A DNA stretch of 64,000 nucleotides from Streptomyces himalayensis subsp. himalayensis (GCF_013778455.1 NZ_JACEHE010000008.1:1-64000); one strand, 5' to 3'; positions 33,742-43,769 are shown, numbered from the stretch's first letter. Numbers and translations: made by a program. The notes: generated by a model not told the origin, from the letters alone.

Positions 33742-34021
33742 AGAAAAGCCTCTAAGAACCCCGAAGAGGACATGGATCCGCCCGAACCGGGAAGGTGCCG
33801 CACAGTACACCTTCGCCACATCAGGGCGGAAGTCTCAGATGGAATATGCCATCCGGTCGAGTGAATGGCAGCGTCGCCCGGGGATGTTGGCGAGTAGCGT
33901 CGATCACGCCAAAGAGCAAGAACGTTGGCGCACACCGAGCAGTACAGAGGGCGTTGGTCACCACCAGCATCCGCAACTGCACTGCGGCAGCAACTCGACA
34001 ACTGGGTAAACCGGAGCAAAC

Positions 34022-34231
34022 ATGGCAATTCAGCAGGGCGCCACGGATACGTGGGTCAAGTCCTCGTACTCCACGGGAAACGGCGCATGCGTCGAGGTCA
34101 AGTCCCCTGTTCTGCACGCGATCGCCGTGCGGGACTCGAAGGTCACCGATGGCCCCGCCCTCGGCTTCGCGCCTGACTCCTGGACCGCGTTCGTGTCCGA
34201 GGTGAGCCGGGGAGCCTTCGACCTCGCCTGA
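34022..34231 (+). CDS. DUF397 protein
   Basis: 69 residues. Diagnostic pattern WVKSSYSTGNGACVEVK, AVRDSKVTDGPALGF and SWTAFVSEVSRG. DUF397 proteins are small cytosolic partners, possibly antitoxin-like or anti-regulatory, of the preceding XRE/DUF5753 regulator. A GC-poor hairpin with a T-run follows at about 34319. The 280-base gap to the regulator suggests its own promoter. Confidence 0.88.
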   Translation: MAIQQGATDTWVKSSYSTGNGACVEVKSPVLHAIAVRDSKVTDGPALGFAPDSWTAFVSEVSRGAFDLA

Positions 34232-34318
34232 TGCACCACACACACTGCAGGACCAGCACAACCGACAACTGCACAAGCACCACCCGACAGCCCTCTCGAC
34301 TGGTCCGCCGTCCCGGCC

Positions 34319-34338
34319 GAGGGGGCGCTCCCCTTTTT
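34319..34338 (+). terminator. intrinsic terminator
   Basis: GGGG-GCGCT-CCCC stem followed directly by TTTTT, between the DUF397 gene and the converging gene that ends at 34352. Confidence 0.55.
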
Positions 34339-34351
34339 GGACACCCCCTGA

Positions 34352-35302
34352 TCAGCGCAGCCGATCCACGTACACATCCGTCCCCGGCACCGTGGGAATG
34401 AACGGCGCCACCAACTCGACCCGGCCCAGGCCCGACTCGGCCACCTGAGCATCCAGCCCCCTGAAGTGCTCCTCCCAGCACTCCCTCGGGTCCGCCTCCA
34501 GGAACCACAGCAGCGTCAGGCGCGTGTCGACGCCCTCGACCTGCTTCACATACGTCATCCGGTCGCCCGGCAGCGGCGTCGGCCGGAAGACGGTCACCAT
34601 CGCGGCCGGCGAGCCCGCCAACCGGCTCGGCAGATGGCGCGACCGCAGCCACTCCAGCAACTCCGCCCGCTGCACCGGCCCTTCCGCGTCGATGACCTGG
34701 ACGACCAGCCCGGCATACGGATGGTCGAGCGCATGGAAGTCACGCGGGCCGGCCGCCCCGTCCCGGTAGACCGTCGCCTCGTGGTCCTGGAACGCCGTGA
34801 AGACGTGCGTGCGCTCCCGGTAGACCCGCCCGTCCCTGTTCAGCCGCTTGTTGATGCCGACGGTCCACTTCATGTGCTCTTCGTAGCGGCCCTCGGTGAC
34901 CCAGTACACCGAGATGTAGCAGCCCGCCGTCACCGGTTCCGCGACCGCCGACTTCTCCGGGTAGCGCAGCAGTTGCAGATCACGCGTGGCGACCCAGCGC
35001 CGTCCGGCGTACATCCAGGGCATCGCCATCGCGCCCGCGTAGTAGTGGTCGTCCTCGTACCAGCGGTTGTAGGCGTACTCATGGCCGGGGTGCGGTTCCA
35101 CCATGGTGATCAGGGCGTGGCCGGGATGCACGCCGTAGGGCCCTACGGCGGCCAGCTCCGCGTAGACCTCGCTGCTCGTGCCCACCGCCGATGCCGCGGA
35201 CGACCCCGCGGCCGCCTCCGCAACTGCCTCCGCGTCGAGGGACTTCACGACCGCCTCCGCGCCGGCTTCCGCAGTGGTCCCTGCGGCTGACTCCTCGCTC
35301 AT
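34352..35302 (-). CDS. hypothetical protein, possible dimeric alpha/beta-barrel (EthD-like)
   Basis: 316 residues from ATG 35302 with a long purine ribosome site (GGAAGGAAGGGGAG). An Ala/Glu-rich leader of ~50 residues precedes two similar-sized halves: ALITMVEPHPGHEYAYNRWY followed by EDDHYYAGAMAMP, and MVTVFRPTPLPGDRMTYVKQ followed by LTLLWFLEADPRECWEEHF. Short beta-rich units ending in W/F-rich strands with Asp/His pairs suggest ferredoxin-like EthD/stress-responsive barrels, which serve in degradation of cyclic compounds. It is divergent from the SDR at 35399, with the palindrome 35356-35372 between them, so the two are probably co-regulated. Function not established. Confidence 0.55.
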   Translation of the reverse strand: MSEESAAGTTAEAGAEAVVKSLDAEAVAEAAAGSSAASAVGTSSEVYAELAAVGPYGVHPGHALITMVEPHPGHEYAYNRWYEDDHYYAGAMAMPWMYAGRRWVATRDLQLLRYPEKSAVAEPVTAGCYISVYWVTEGRYEEHMKWTVGINKRLNRDGRVYRERTHVFTAFQDHEATVYRDGAAGPRDFHALDHPYAGLVVQVIDAEGPVQRAELLEWLRSRHLPSRLAGSPAAMVTVFRPTPLPGDRMTYVKQVEGVDTRLTLLWFLEADPRECWEEHFRGLDAQVAESGLGRVELVAPFIPTVPGTDVYVDRLR

Positions 35303-35355
35303 GGACGCTCCCCTTCCTTCCTCCGCCGAACGCCCCTAACGTGACCCCCGCCCAC

Positions 35356-35372
35356 TCTGACGCTCCGTCAGA
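35356..35372. promoter_or_regulatory. palindromic operator, copy 1
   Basis: TCTGACG-CTC-CGTCAGA, a perfect 7-base inverted repeat with a 3-base spacer, in the 96-base divergent promoter region of the hypothetical gene (start 35302) and the SDR (start 35399). The same palindrome recurs at 51853 and 54957. Size and symmetry suit a TetR-family dimer; the regulator is not in the window. Confidence 0.75.
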
Positions 35373-35398
35373 ATATCCACCAGACCCCGGAGGCGCAC

Positions 35399-36181
35399 GT
35401 GCTGCTTGAGGGGAAGACCGTCATCGTCTCGGGAGTCGGCGCCGGGCTCGGGCATCGCGTCGCCACGGCCGTCGTACGCGACGGGGGCAATGCCGTGCTC
35501 GGGGCGCGCACCGAGGCGCGTCTCGCCAAGTCCGCCGCCGAGATGGACCCGGACGGCGTCCACACGGCGTATCTGCCGACCGACATCAGGGACGAGGCCG
35601 GGTGCGGGGCACTCGCGGCGCTGGCGCGGGAGCGGTTCGGGCGGATCGACGCGGTGGTCCACGTCGCCGCGTGGGACAGCTACTTCGGCGGGCTTGAGGA
35701 CGCCGACTTCGCCACCTGGCAGCAGGTCCTGGACGTGAACCTGCTGGGGACGCTGCGGATGACCCGGGCCTGCCTGCCGGGCCTGAAGGAGCGCGGCGGG
35801 TCGGTCGTCATCATCGGTACGCAGTCGTCGGTGGCCGCACCGTCGCAGGTGCGGCAGGCGGCGTACGCGGCGTCCAAGGGCGCGTTGATGTCGGCGATGT
35901 ACTCGCTGGCGCGCGAGCTCGGCCCGCACCGGATCAGGGTCAACACGGTGCTGCCGGGCTGGATGTGGGGCCCGCCGGTCGAGGCGTACGTGCAGTTCAC
36001 GGCCCGAACCGAAAGCGTGCCGGAGGACGAGGTGCTGCGGCGGCTCACCGACAGGATGGCGCTGCCCGAGCTGGCCACGGACGGCGATGTGGCGGACGCC
36101 GCGGTGTTCCTTGCGTCCGACCGCGCGCGGGCGATCACCGGTCAGTCGCTGCTCGTGAACGCAGGGGAGCTCATGCGGTAG
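35399..36181 (+). CDS. short-chain dehydrogenase/reductase
   Basis: 260 residues from GTG 35399 (CCGGAGG upstream). Classical SDR: cofactor motif SGVGAGLG at 11-18, DIRDEAG after strand 4, HVAAWD in place of NNAG, catalytic Ser in IGTQSS and YAASKGAL, and LPGWMWGPPVEAYV after the active site. Oxidises or reduces an alcohol/ketone with NAD(P). Sharing an operator with the catabolic cluster at 47.5-55 kb suggests it acts in the same pathway on a cyclic or branched substrate. Confidence 0.85.
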   Translation: MLLEGKTVIVSGVGAGLGHRVATAVVRDGGNAVLGARTEARLAKSAAEMDPDGVHTAYLPTDIRDEAGCGALAALARERFGRIDAVVHVAAWDSYFGGLEDADFATWQQVLDVNLLGTLRMTRACLPGLKERGGSVVIIGTQSSVAAPSQVRQAAYAASKGALMSAMYSLARELGPHRIRVNTVLPGWMWGPPVEAYVQFTARTESVPEDEVLRRLTDRMALPELATDGDVADAAVFLASDRARAITGQSLLVNAGELMR

Positions 36182-36528
36182 CAGAGGGCGTTCGCCCCAC
36201 CTCCTTCGCGGCCGCACGGGACCCGCATCCCGCGCGGTCGTACGTCTGTGCCCTCGGGGCCCTCGTAGCTGTACGGCGCCTGACGAAGCGCCCGCTCATC
36301 GTCCGGGTCCCATCGTGTGCACGACAACGCCTCGGAAGGTCAAGAACAGGCAAAATGGTTCGACTTCCTGATTGCTGTTCACGTCCATGACCGAAATGAC
36401 GTCTTGACCGGCCCACCACAGGGGGGTTCAATCCCCCGAGTCCCCAAATCCCGCACGGGGACGCCCGCTGAACGGACGTACTGACGAAGAGCCGCAACGT
36501 TCACAAGGCGGACCCCTGGAGGGGGCAC
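36182..36528. other. intergenic stretch with a T-arm-like element
   Basis: 347 bases with no convincing gene. At 36421-36438 GGGGGG-TTCAATC-CCCCG followed by AGTCCCC looks like the T-arm and acceptor end of a tRNA on the plus strand, but no matching 5' half exists in the preceding 90 bases. Near the right end GGAGGGGGCAC is the ribosome site of the symporter gene. Confidence 0.45.
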
Positions 36529-38097
36529 ATGAACAGTCTCGACTGGGTCGTGCTCATCGGCTACTTCGGCGTGATGGTCGCGATCGGACTGTGGTCGCAC
36601 AAACGCGTAGACAACGTCAGCGACTTCTTCACGGCCGGCGGGAAGATGCCGTGGTGGCTGTCCGGCATCTCGCACCACATGTCGGGCTACAGCGCGGTGA
36701 TGTTCACCGGCTACGCCGGAATCGCCTACCTCTACGGCGTCACTTCCTTCGTCACCTGGTCCTTTCCCATCGCCGTCGGGATCTTCATCGGCGCCAAGCT
36801 CTTCGCGCCCCGGCTGAACCGGCTGCGCTCACGCCTGCATGTCGCCTCACCGCTCGAATACCTGAAGAACCGCTACAACCTGCCGACACAGCAGGCCCTG
36901 GCCTGGTCCGGCGTCCTGCTCAAGATCGTCGACGTGGGCGCCAAATGGGCCGCCATCGCGACCCTGCTGTCCGTCTTCACCGGCATCTCCCTCAATCAGG
37001 GCATCCTCATCACCGGAGTCATCACCGGCGTCTACTGCACGGTGGGCGGTCTGTGGGCCGACGCCCTCACGGAGATGGGCCAGTTCGTCATCCAGTTCTT
37101 CGCGGGCATCGCCATGCTGATTGCGGTGATGGCGGAGCTGGACGGGTTCTCGACCCTGTGGACCATCTGGGACGAGCCGGAGCTGCAGGGGCACGCGGAA
37201 CCGACCGCAGGCCCCTACACGGTGACGTTCCTGCTCGCATTCCTCTTCATCAAGACATTCGAGTACAACGGGGGGATGTGGAACCAGGCGCAGCGCTACA
37301 TGGCCACAGCCAGCGCCCGCGAGGCCACCCGTTCCGCCCGGCTGTCCGCAGTGCTCTGGTTCGTCTGGCCGCTGGTGCTCTTCTTCCCCATGTGGTGTGC
37401 CCCGCTGCTGGTCGAGGCCGAGAAGCCGGACGCGTCCGACAGTTACGCCCTGATGACCGAGCAGCTGCTGCCGCACGGTCTGCTCGGCCTCGTCATCGTC
37501 GGCTTCTTCTCGCACACCATGGCCATGTGCTCCTCGGACGCCAATGCCATCGCAGCCGTGTTCACCCGGGACATCGCGCCCGTGCTGTCGAAGAGGGCGC
37601 GCAGCTGGAGCGAGCGTGCCGGGCTGTACGCGGCGCGGTGGTCGACCGTCGCTTTCCTTGCACTGTCGATGGCGATCGCGACCCAGGTCGACTCGCCGAC
37701 GTTCAAGGACATCATCACCGTCGTGATCAAGTGGGTGGCCGGTCTGATGGGCCCGATCGCGATCCCGTTCATGCTGGGCATGCTGCCCACGTTCCGGCGC
37801 TCGGGGCCGACGGCGGCGCTCACCAGCTGGGGTGCGGGCCTGCTGGCCTTCTGGCTGGTCAACTACCCGATCAACTGGAACGTCGACGGCGGAGTCCCGC
37901 TGCAGTACCAGGTGTCGATTCCGCTGGCCGTGTCACTGGTCCTCTACATCGTCATCGGCTTCGTCAAGCCGGAGGACACACCGGAGCGCGACGCGCTCCT
38001 CGCGCGCATCAACACGGACGGCGACTCGGCGGCCGCGGCGGTTCCGGCGCCGGCGGGTCCGGTGGAGGACACGATGCGGGCGCCGGCGAAGGAATGA
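36529..38097 (+). CDS. sodium:solute symporter
   Basis: 522 residues of the SSS family with about 13 membrane helices. Recognisable: DFFTAGGKMPWWLSGISHHM with SGYSAVMFTGYAG (sodium-site helix 1), SPLEYLKNRYN, GGLWADALTEMGQFVIQF, and MAMCSSDANAIAAVFTRDI. These are features of the glucose/galactose-type transporters, which import sugars or similar solutes with Na+. The C-terminal ~50 residues are a soluble Pro/Ala tail. GAGGGGGCAC is an excellent ribosome site for ATG 36529. Substrate cannot be told from the sequence. Confidence 0.88.
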   Translation: MNSLDWVVLIGYFGVMVAIGLWSHKRVDNVSDFFTAGGKMPWWLSGISHHMSGYSAVMFTGYAGIAYLYGVTSFVTWSFPIAVGIFIGAKLFAPRLNRLRSRLHVASPLEYLKNRYNLPTQQALAWSGVLLKIVDVGAKWAAIATLLSVFTGISLNQGILITGVITGVYCTVGGLWADALTEMGQFVIQFFAGIAMLIAVMAELDGFSTLWTIWDEPELQGHAEPTAGPYTVTFLLAFLFIKTFEYNGGMWNQAQRYMATASAREATRSARLSAVLWFVWPLVLFFPMWCAPLLVEAEKPDASDSYALMTEQLLPHGLLGLVIVGFFSHTMAMCSSDANAIAAVFTRDIAPVLSKRARSWSERAGLYAARWSTVAFLALSMAIATQVDSPTFKDIITVVIKWVAGLMGPIAIPFMLGMLPTFRRSGPTAALTSWGAGLLAFWLVNYPINWNVDGGVPLQYQVSIPLAVSLVLYIVIGFVKPEDTPERDALLARINTDGDSAAAAVPAPAGPVEDTMRAPAKE

Positions 38098-38100
38098 GGG

Positions 38101-38180
38101 ACTGCGGTTCGCGCGAAAGGACTGCGGGTTCGCATGAGTGACTGCGGGTTCGCGTGAGGCACTGCGGGTCGCGTGCTCAG
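38101..38180 (+). repeat. 20-base tandem repeat after the symporter gene
   Basis: Four units of about ACTGCGGGTTCGCGTGAGGC (38101, 38121, 38141, 38161), 75-95% identical. It fills the gap between the stops of two converging genes and overlaps the last bases of the second. Confidence 0.85.
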
Positions 38181-39295
38181 CCGCGCGGATACCGCGCCAG
38201 CCACCCCGGAGAGGACCCGGCGGGCCCGTGCAGGGCGGGCCCCTGGGTCATCTCCATCGCGAAGTCGTCGGCGAGTTCGAGAAGCGTGGGACGGCCCTCC
38301 AGCTCGGCGAGCCAGCCGGGCGGGAGGGCCGTCTCGCCGTGCAGGGCGCCGAGCAGCGCGCCGGTGAGCGCGCCCACGGCGCCCGAGTCGCCACCGTGGT
38401 TGACGGCCAGGCACAGCCCATGGCGTATGTCCTCGGCGACGAGCGCGCAGTACACGGCGGCCGCGAGAGGCCCCTCCGCCGTACCGGGCGACCCGGCCAG
38501 CTCCTCCACACGCGCGGGCGTGGGCATGCCCTGCCGCACTGCGCCCAGCGCGTGCTGCAGGCCGTCCGTGACGGGCTGGTGGCCCGGGCGGGCGGCGAGC
38601 AGGGAGAGGGCGCGCTGTACGGCGGCGTCGAGGCTCTCGCCGCGGGCCAGCGCATGCACGATCACCGCATACGCGCCCGCCGACAGATACGCGACGGGGT
38701 GGCCGTGCGTCTGCACGGCGCACTCGACGGCGAGCTGCGCGACGAGCCCCGGTTCCCAGCCGACAAGCAGGCCGAAGGGAGCGGAGCGGAGGGCGGCCCC
38801 GACGCCCTGTTCCTCGGGGTTCTTCGGGGTTTCGACGGTCCCCATGATGTCGTCGCCGAATCCGGTGAGGCAGGCGCGGGACGGGGCGCGGCGTGCGTAC
38901 AGCCACTCCTCGCGGGCCAGCCAGCCGTCGTCCTTGCGGCGCTCGTCGGGGCCCCAGTCGGTCTGCGTGGCCGTCCAGCGGCGGTAGGCGCGGTGCAGGT
39001 CGGTCGGCGGGTGCCAGGCTCCGGTGTCGCGCCGGACCTGGGCGCGTATGAGCCCGTCCACGGTGAAGAGGGTGAGCTGGGTCGTCGCGGTGACGGCGCC
39101 GCGTCGGCCGTGTGCGGGGGCGAGATCGGTGAGGCCTTCCGTGCCGTGCTCGGCGCGGATCTCCTCGATCGAGAGGGGCGCGACGGCGGCGCCCAGGGCA
39201 TCGCCGACGGCGACGCCGAGGAGCGTGCCGCGGACCCGGCTGCGGAAGTCCTGCTGTTCGGCACGGCCCCAGACGGCACCGGCTACTGCGCTCAC
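38177..39295 (-). CDS. ADP-ribosylglycohydrolase-fold protein, probably inactive
   Basis: 372 residues from GTG 39295, chosen for the AAGGAGG six bases upstream. All-helical DraG/ARH fold: RGTLLGVAVGDALG, AVTATTQLTLFTVDGLIRA and VNHGGDSGAVGALTGALLGA. Active family members bind two Mg ions through a TDDT motif and a GDSD/GDTD motif. Here the first reads TATT (residues 69-72) and the second GGDSG (301-305), so three metal ligands are lost. It may have become a binding protein or pseudoenzyme. Converges on the symporter gene. Confidence 0.75.
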   Translation of the reverse strand: MSAVAGAVWGRAEQQDFRSRVRGTLLGVAVGDALGAAVAPLSIEEIRAEHGTEGLTDLAPAHGRRGAVTATTQLTLFTVDGLIRAQVRRDTGAWHPPTDLHRAYRRWTATQTDWGPDERRKDDGWLAREEWLYARRAPSRACLTGFGDDIMGTVETPKNPEEQGVGAALRSAPFGLLVGWEPGLVAQLAVECAVQTHGHPVAYLSAGAYAVIVHALARGESLDAAVQRALSLLAARPGHQPVTDGLQHALGAVRQGMPTPARVEELAGSPGTAEGPLAAAVYCALVAEDIRHGLCLAVNHGGDSGAVGALTGALLGALHGETALPPGWLAELEGRPTLLELADDFAMEMTQGPALHGPAGSSPGWLARYPRG

Positions 39296-39586
39296 CGGGC
39301 CCTCCTTCCTGCCCCCCATACGGCTGACTGCGCAGCACTGTAATCGAACAGGAATGGCCGGTTCAGGGCCCTGATCGATATCCGGAACGTCACCGAGCTG
39401 ATCACTTCGCTGGGTGGAGCGTCATCCAGTGATCATTTCTGAACGTATGGGGCCTGGTTGGCGCGAGCACCACAACCATTTGCCGGACTTGACGGTCAAG
39501 GTGAACGACTGCCGTACACAGACCCAACTGCCGGTGCACACACGTGCTGTGGCTGCCGGCGAAGCGACGTACTGGAGAAGACACCG

Positions 39587-40996
39587 ATGTCCCAACCCTC
39601 CCGCCGCCGGGCCGTCGCCGCCGTGGCCGCCCTGCTCGCCGCTCCCTGCGTGGTGTCAGGCGCTCTCGCCGCACCGGCCGTCGCAGCCACCACCGGGGCG
39701 ACACCCGTCGTCGACTTCAACGGCGACGGATACGCGGACCTCGCCGTCTCCGCGCCCAACGGCACCGTCTCCGGCATGCCCCAGGCCGGCTACGTCTCGG
39801 TCGTGTACGGCTCGTCGGCAGGCGCCGACACCGCGCACCCCCAGCTGATCACCCGCGCGACCGCGGGCGTGCCGGGGGATGTCTCGGAGTACGACACCTT
39901 CGGCCGCAGCACGGCCGCTCGCGACCTCGACGGGGACGGCTACACCGACCTCGTCGTGGGCCACTACTCCACCCCGGTTGTGCTCTGGGGCTCCGCGAGC
40001 GGCCTCAGCGGCGGCACCGTACTGACCACACCCTCCTCCAGACTTGCCGCGGGCGACTTCAACGGCGACGGCTACGGCGACCTGGTGACCGACAGCGACG
40101 TCGGTCTTCAGGTGTCCTACGGCCCCATCTCCCGCACCGGGACGCCCGCCTCCACGGACACCCTTCCCTTCGACGAAGAGGTGGACCCCCGGGCCATCGC
40201 TGTGGGCGACATGACGGGTGACGGCGTCGACGACATGGTCACGACCCACAGCTTCGAGGAGATGCAGTACAAGTCCCGCTTCTGGGCAGGCGGGAAGGAC
40301 GGCCTCAGCCACACCTACAAGACCACCGGCTACTACACGGTCGGCGGGGTCATCACCGATGTGAACAAGGACGGCTACAGCGACTTCGTGGCCCTCCAGG
40401 TCGACCAGGTCTCCGAGACCCGTGCCTACGACGCGGGCGCGATCCGCGTCGTCTACGGCTCGGCATCCGGCCCCTCCACCCGGACGGCGAAGATCACCCA
40501 GGACACGGCGGGCGTCCCCGGCGTGAGCGAGGGGGGTGACCTCGAGCTCAACTACGGTGACCAGTTCGGCTACTCCCTGGCGGCCGGCGACGTCACCGGC
40601 GACGGCTACCCGGACATCGCCGCGGGCGTCCCCGGCGAGGACGTCGGCTCGGTCCGCGAGGCGGGCGCCATCGTCCTGCTCAAGGGCAGCGCGGCAGGCC
40701 TCACCGGCTCGGGCGCCCAGGCCTTCCACCAGTCGACGTCCGGCGTCCCCGGCATCTCGGAGAAGGGCGATTACTTCGGCCGGAGCGTGCTCCTCGGCGA
40801 CGTCAACGCCAACAACCGCGCCGACCTGGCCGTGGCCGCCCCCAACGAGGACGGCACCTACGCGGACTCGGGCGCAGTGTGGGTCCTGCGCGGCTCCAAG
40901 GCGGGCCTGACCACGACCAACATCACGTCGTTCGGGCCGCGCTCGCTGGGCGCGCCCGAGAAGGGGGCGCGCTTCGGGGACAGCTTCGCCCGGTAG
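39587..40996 (+). CDS. secreted FG-GAP (integrin-like beta-propeller) protein
   Basis: 469 residues from ATG 39587 (GGAG upstream). Signal peptide of ~33 residues (SRRRAVAAVAALLAAP, cleavage at AVA). The mature chain contains seven FG-GAP blades marked by calcium-binding loops: DFNGDGYADLAV, DLDGDGYTDLVV, DFNGDGYGDLVT, DMTGDGVDDMVT, DVNKDGYSDFVA, DVTGDGYPDIAA and DVNANNRADLAV (the last lacking the usual Gly). A complete seven-bladed propeller, extracellular; probably ligand- or polymer-binding. No enzyme motif. Confidence 0.88.
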   Translation: MSQPSRRRAVAAVAALLAAPCVVSGALAAPAVAATTGATPVVDFNGDGYADLAVSAPNGTVSGMPQAGYVSVVYGSSAGADTAHPQLITRATAGVPGDVSEYDTFGRSTAARDLDGDGYTDLVVGHYSTPVVLWGSASGLSGGTVLTTPSSRLAAGDFNGDGYGDLVTDSDVGLQVSYGPISRTGTPASTDTLPFDEEVDPRAIAVGDMTGDGVDDMVTTHSFEEMQYKSRFWAGGKDGLSHTYKTTGYYTVGGVITDVNKDGYSDFVALQVDQVSETRAYDAGAIRVVYGSASGPSTRTAKITQDTAGVPGVSEGGDLELNYGDQFGYSLAAGDVTGDGYPDIAAGVPGEDVGSVREAGAIVLLKGSAAGLTGSGAQAFHQSTSGVPGISEKGDYFGRSVLLGDVNANNRADLAVAAPNEDGTYADSGAVWVLRGSKAGLTTTNITSFGPRSLGAPEKGARFGDSFAR

Positions 40997-41067
40997 GAGG
41001 CCGGTAGGAAGCTGCGTGAGGCGTCGGCTCGGCCGCGCGTGGCCGCCCGCACACCGCAGCCCGTGCT

Positions 41068-41134
41068 GCCAAGGCCCCGTCCCGGCGAACGCGGGACGGG
41101 TGCCGCCAAGGCCCGCCCGGTGAACGCGGGACGG
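41068..41134. terminator. duplicated hairpin terminator
   Basis: Two near-copies of a ~33-base unit (41068-41100, 41101-41134). In the first, CCCGTCCCG pairs perfectly with CGGGACGGG around a 7-base loop (41076-41100); the second keeps the GAACGCGGGACGGG arm. They lie between the converging FG-GAP and fbiC genes. Confidence 0.65.
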
Positions 41135-41141
41135 GCCACGG

Positions 41142-43769
41142 TCAGTCCAGCACCGGCAACAACTCCGGCAGATGCCCGTCCGATGCCTCCGCCGCCCGCT
41201 GCCGCTCCTCCGGCACCTCCCCGTACAGCGTCGTCCGGGGACGGGCCGGGCGGCCTGCCGTCTCTGCGATGGCGATGAGGTCCTTGATGGAGCGGTACGA
41301 GCCGTAACTGGAGCCCGCCATACGGGAGATGGTCTCCTCCATCAGCGTGCCGCCCAGATCGTTCGCGCCGGAGCGGAGCATCTCCGCCGCGCCCTCCGTG
41401 CCGAGCTTGACCCAGCTGGTCTGGATGTGGGGGATGTGGGGGTGGAGGAGGATGCGGGCCATGGCCGTCACCGCGCGGTTGTCGCGTGTGGTCGGGCCGG
41501 GGCGGGCGATCCCGGCCAGGTACACCGGGGCGTTGGTGTGGATGAACGGCAGCGTCACGAACTCCGTGAAGCCCGCGACGCCCTTGGACAGCGCGGTCTC
41601 CTGCATGCGCGACAGGGTCCGGAAGTGGCCCAGCCAGTGCCGCGGCTGGTCCACATGGCCGTACATCATCGTGGACGAGGAGCGGATGCCCAGCTCATGG
41701 GCCGTCTCGACGACCTCGATCCAGGTCGCCGTCGGCAGCTTGCCCTTCGTCAGGACCCAGCGCACCTCGTCGTCGAGGATCTCCGCCGCCGTGCCGGGGA
41801 TCGAGTCGAGGCCGGCTTCCTTCGCGGCCGTCAGCCATTCCCGTATCGACATGCCGGTGCGCGTCGCGCCGTTGACGACCTCCATCGGGGAGAAGGCGTG
41901 GACGTGCATGCCGGGCACGCGGGCCTTCACGGCGCGCGCGATGTCGAAGTAGGCCGTGCCCGGCAGGTCGGGGTGGATGCCGCCCTGCATGCACACCTCG
42001 ACCGCGCCCACGTCCCAGGCCTGGGCGGCGCGGTCGGCGACCTGCTCCAGCGAGAGCGTGTACGCGTCGGCGTCCGTGCGGCGCTGCGCGAAGGCGCAGA
42101 AGCGGCAGCCCGTGTAGCAGACGTTGGTGAAGTTGATGTTCCGCGTGACGATGTACGTCACGTCGTCACCGACGACCGATTTGCGCAGGTCGTCCGCCAC
42201 GGAGCACAGGGCGTCCAGTGCCGGGCCGTCCGCGTGCAGCAGCGCCAGCGCCTCGTCGTCCGTCAGCTTCGTCGGGTCGTCGGCGGCCTGTCGCAACGCC
42301 TGCCGTACGTCGCCGTCGATGCGCGACGGCACCATCCCCGGAGCCGCCTGCTCGCGCAGTGCCTCCCAGTCGCCGTAGACCTCGTCGAAGTCGTCACGCC
42401 GGTCGGACGTACGCCCCTCGGTGTCGATGGTGCGGTGCAGGTCCGTACGGCCGCCGGCGACGAAGCCCTCGTCGGGCTCCTGCCAGGGACGGCCCACGAC
42501 CTCCGCGTCCGGGTCGGCCAGGCCCGTCTCGGGGTCCGCCAGTGCCCGGACGTGCGGCAGCAGTCGCGGGTCCAGCCAGGGCTCGCCGCGCCGCACGAAC
42601 TCCGGGTAGACGCACAGGCGTTCCCGCAGCTCGAAGCCGGCGGCCGCGGACCGCTCGGCGAGCAGCTCGATCCCCGGCCACGGCCGCTCCGGGTTCACAT
42701 GGTCGATGGTCACCGGGGACACCCCGCCCCAGTCGTCGATCCCGGCGCCGATCAGCCGCTCGTACTCCGCGTCGACCAGGTTCGGCGGGGCCTGCAGACA
42801 GGCCGAGGGGCCCATGATGTGCCGGGCGACGGCGACCGTGGCGACCAGGTCGTCGAGCTCGGCGTCCGGCATGCCGCGCATCGCCGTGTCCGGCTTGGCG
42901 CGGAAGTTCTGGATGATCAGCTCCTGGATTCCGTGGTACGAGCGGGCGACGCGGCGCAGCGCGAACAGCGACTCGGCACGCTCCTCGTACGTCTCTCCGA
43001 TGCCGATCAGCAGGCCGCTGGTGAAGGGGACGGACGAGCGGCCCGCGTCCTCCAGGACGCGCAGCCGGACCGCGGGCTCCTTGTCGGGCGATCCGTGGTG
43101 CGGCCCGCCCGGCTCGCTCCACAGCCGCTCGGCGGTGGTCTCCAGCATCATGCCCATCGAGGGCGCGACCGGCTTGAGCCGCTGGAAGTCCGTCCACGAC
43201 ATGACGCCCGGATTGAGATGCGGCAGCAGGCCGGTCTCCTCCAGGATGCGGATCGCCATCGCCCGTACGTACGCGATCGTGTCGTCGTACCCGTGCGCGT
43301 CCAGCCACTCGCGGGCCTCCGGCCAGCGGTCCTCCGGCTTGTCGCCGAGGGTGATCAGGGCTTCCTTGCAGCCCAGTTCGGCGCCGCGGCGGGCGACGTC
43401 GAGGACCTCGTCCGGGGACATGAACATCCCGTGGCCCGCGCGCCGCAGCTTGCCCGGAACGGTCGCGAAGGTGCAGTAGTGGCACTTGTCGCGGCACAGG
43501 CGCGTGAGCGGGATGAAGACGCTCTTCGAGTACGTGATGACGCCCGGGCGGCCCGCCGCTTCCAGGCCCGCGTCCCGCACGCGCGCCGCGGACGCCGCGA
43601 GGTCCCGCAGATCGTCCCCGCGCGCCTGCAGCAGCACGGCCGCCTCGGCGGTGTCCAGCGCGACGCCGTCCCGCGCCCGCCTCAGCGCACGGCGCGTGGC
43701 GTTCGCGGTGGGGCCGGCCGCGTCGGCGGGCCGGGTTCCGAGCGGCTGCGCAGGCTGAGGATCAGTCAT
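41142..43769 (-). CDS. fbiC: bifunctional FO synthase CofG-CofH
   Basis: 875 residues joining two radical-SAM enzymes that build the 7,8-didemethyl-8-hydroxy-5-deazariboflavin core of coenzyme F420 from tyrosine and a riboflavin precursor. The N-terminal CofG half has CRDKCHYC (Cys92, 96, 99); the C-terminal CofH half has CYTGCRFC (Cys551, 555, 558). Each triad binds a 4Fe-4S cluster. Other landmarks: [36 protein letters not shown]. Fusion is normal for actinobacteria. ATG 43769 chosen; ten further residues are possible upstream. The LLM oxidoreductases at 50.7 and 52.7 kb could use its product. Confidence 0.95.
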   Translation of the reverse strand: MTDPQPAQPLGTRPADAAGPTANATRRALRRARDGVALDTAEAAVLLQARGDDLRDLAASAARVRDAGLEAAGRPGVITYSKSVFIPLTRLCRDKCHYCTFATVPGKLRRAGHGMFMSPDEVLDVARRGAELGCKEALITLGDKPEDRWPEAREWLDAHGYDDTIAYVRAMAIRILEETGLLPHLNPGVMSWTDFQRLKPVAPSMGMMLETTAERLWSEPGGPHHGSPDKEPAVRLRVLEDAGRSSVPFTSGLLIGIGETYEERAESLFALRRVARSYHGIQELIIQNFRAKPDTAMRGMPDAELDDLVATVAVARHIMGPSACLQAPPNLVDAEYERLIGAGIDDWGGVSPVTIDHVNPERPWPGIELLAERSAAAGFELRERLCVYPEFVRRGEPWLDPRLLPHVRALADPETGLADPDAEVVGRPWQEPDEGFVAGGRTDLHRTIDTEGRTSDRRDDFDEVYGDWEALREQAAPGMVPSRIDGDVRQALRQAADDPTKLTDDEALALLHADGPALDALCSVADDLRKSVVGDDVTYIVTRNINFTNVCYTGCRFCAFAQRRTDADAYTLSLEQVADRAAQAWDVGAVEVCMQGGIHPDLPGTAYFDIARAVKARVPGMHVHAFSPMEVVNGATRTGMSIREWLTAAKEAGLDSIPGTAAEILDDEVRWVLTKGKLPTATWIEVVETAHELGIRSSSTMMYGHVDQPRHWLGHFRTLSRMQETALSKGVAGFTEFVTLPFIHTNAPVYLAGIARPGPTTRDNRAVTAMARILLHPHIPHIQTSWVKLGTEGAAEMLRSGANDLGGTLMEETISRMAGSSYGSYRSIKDLIAIAETAGRPARPRTTLYGEVPEERQRAAEASDGHLPELLPVLD

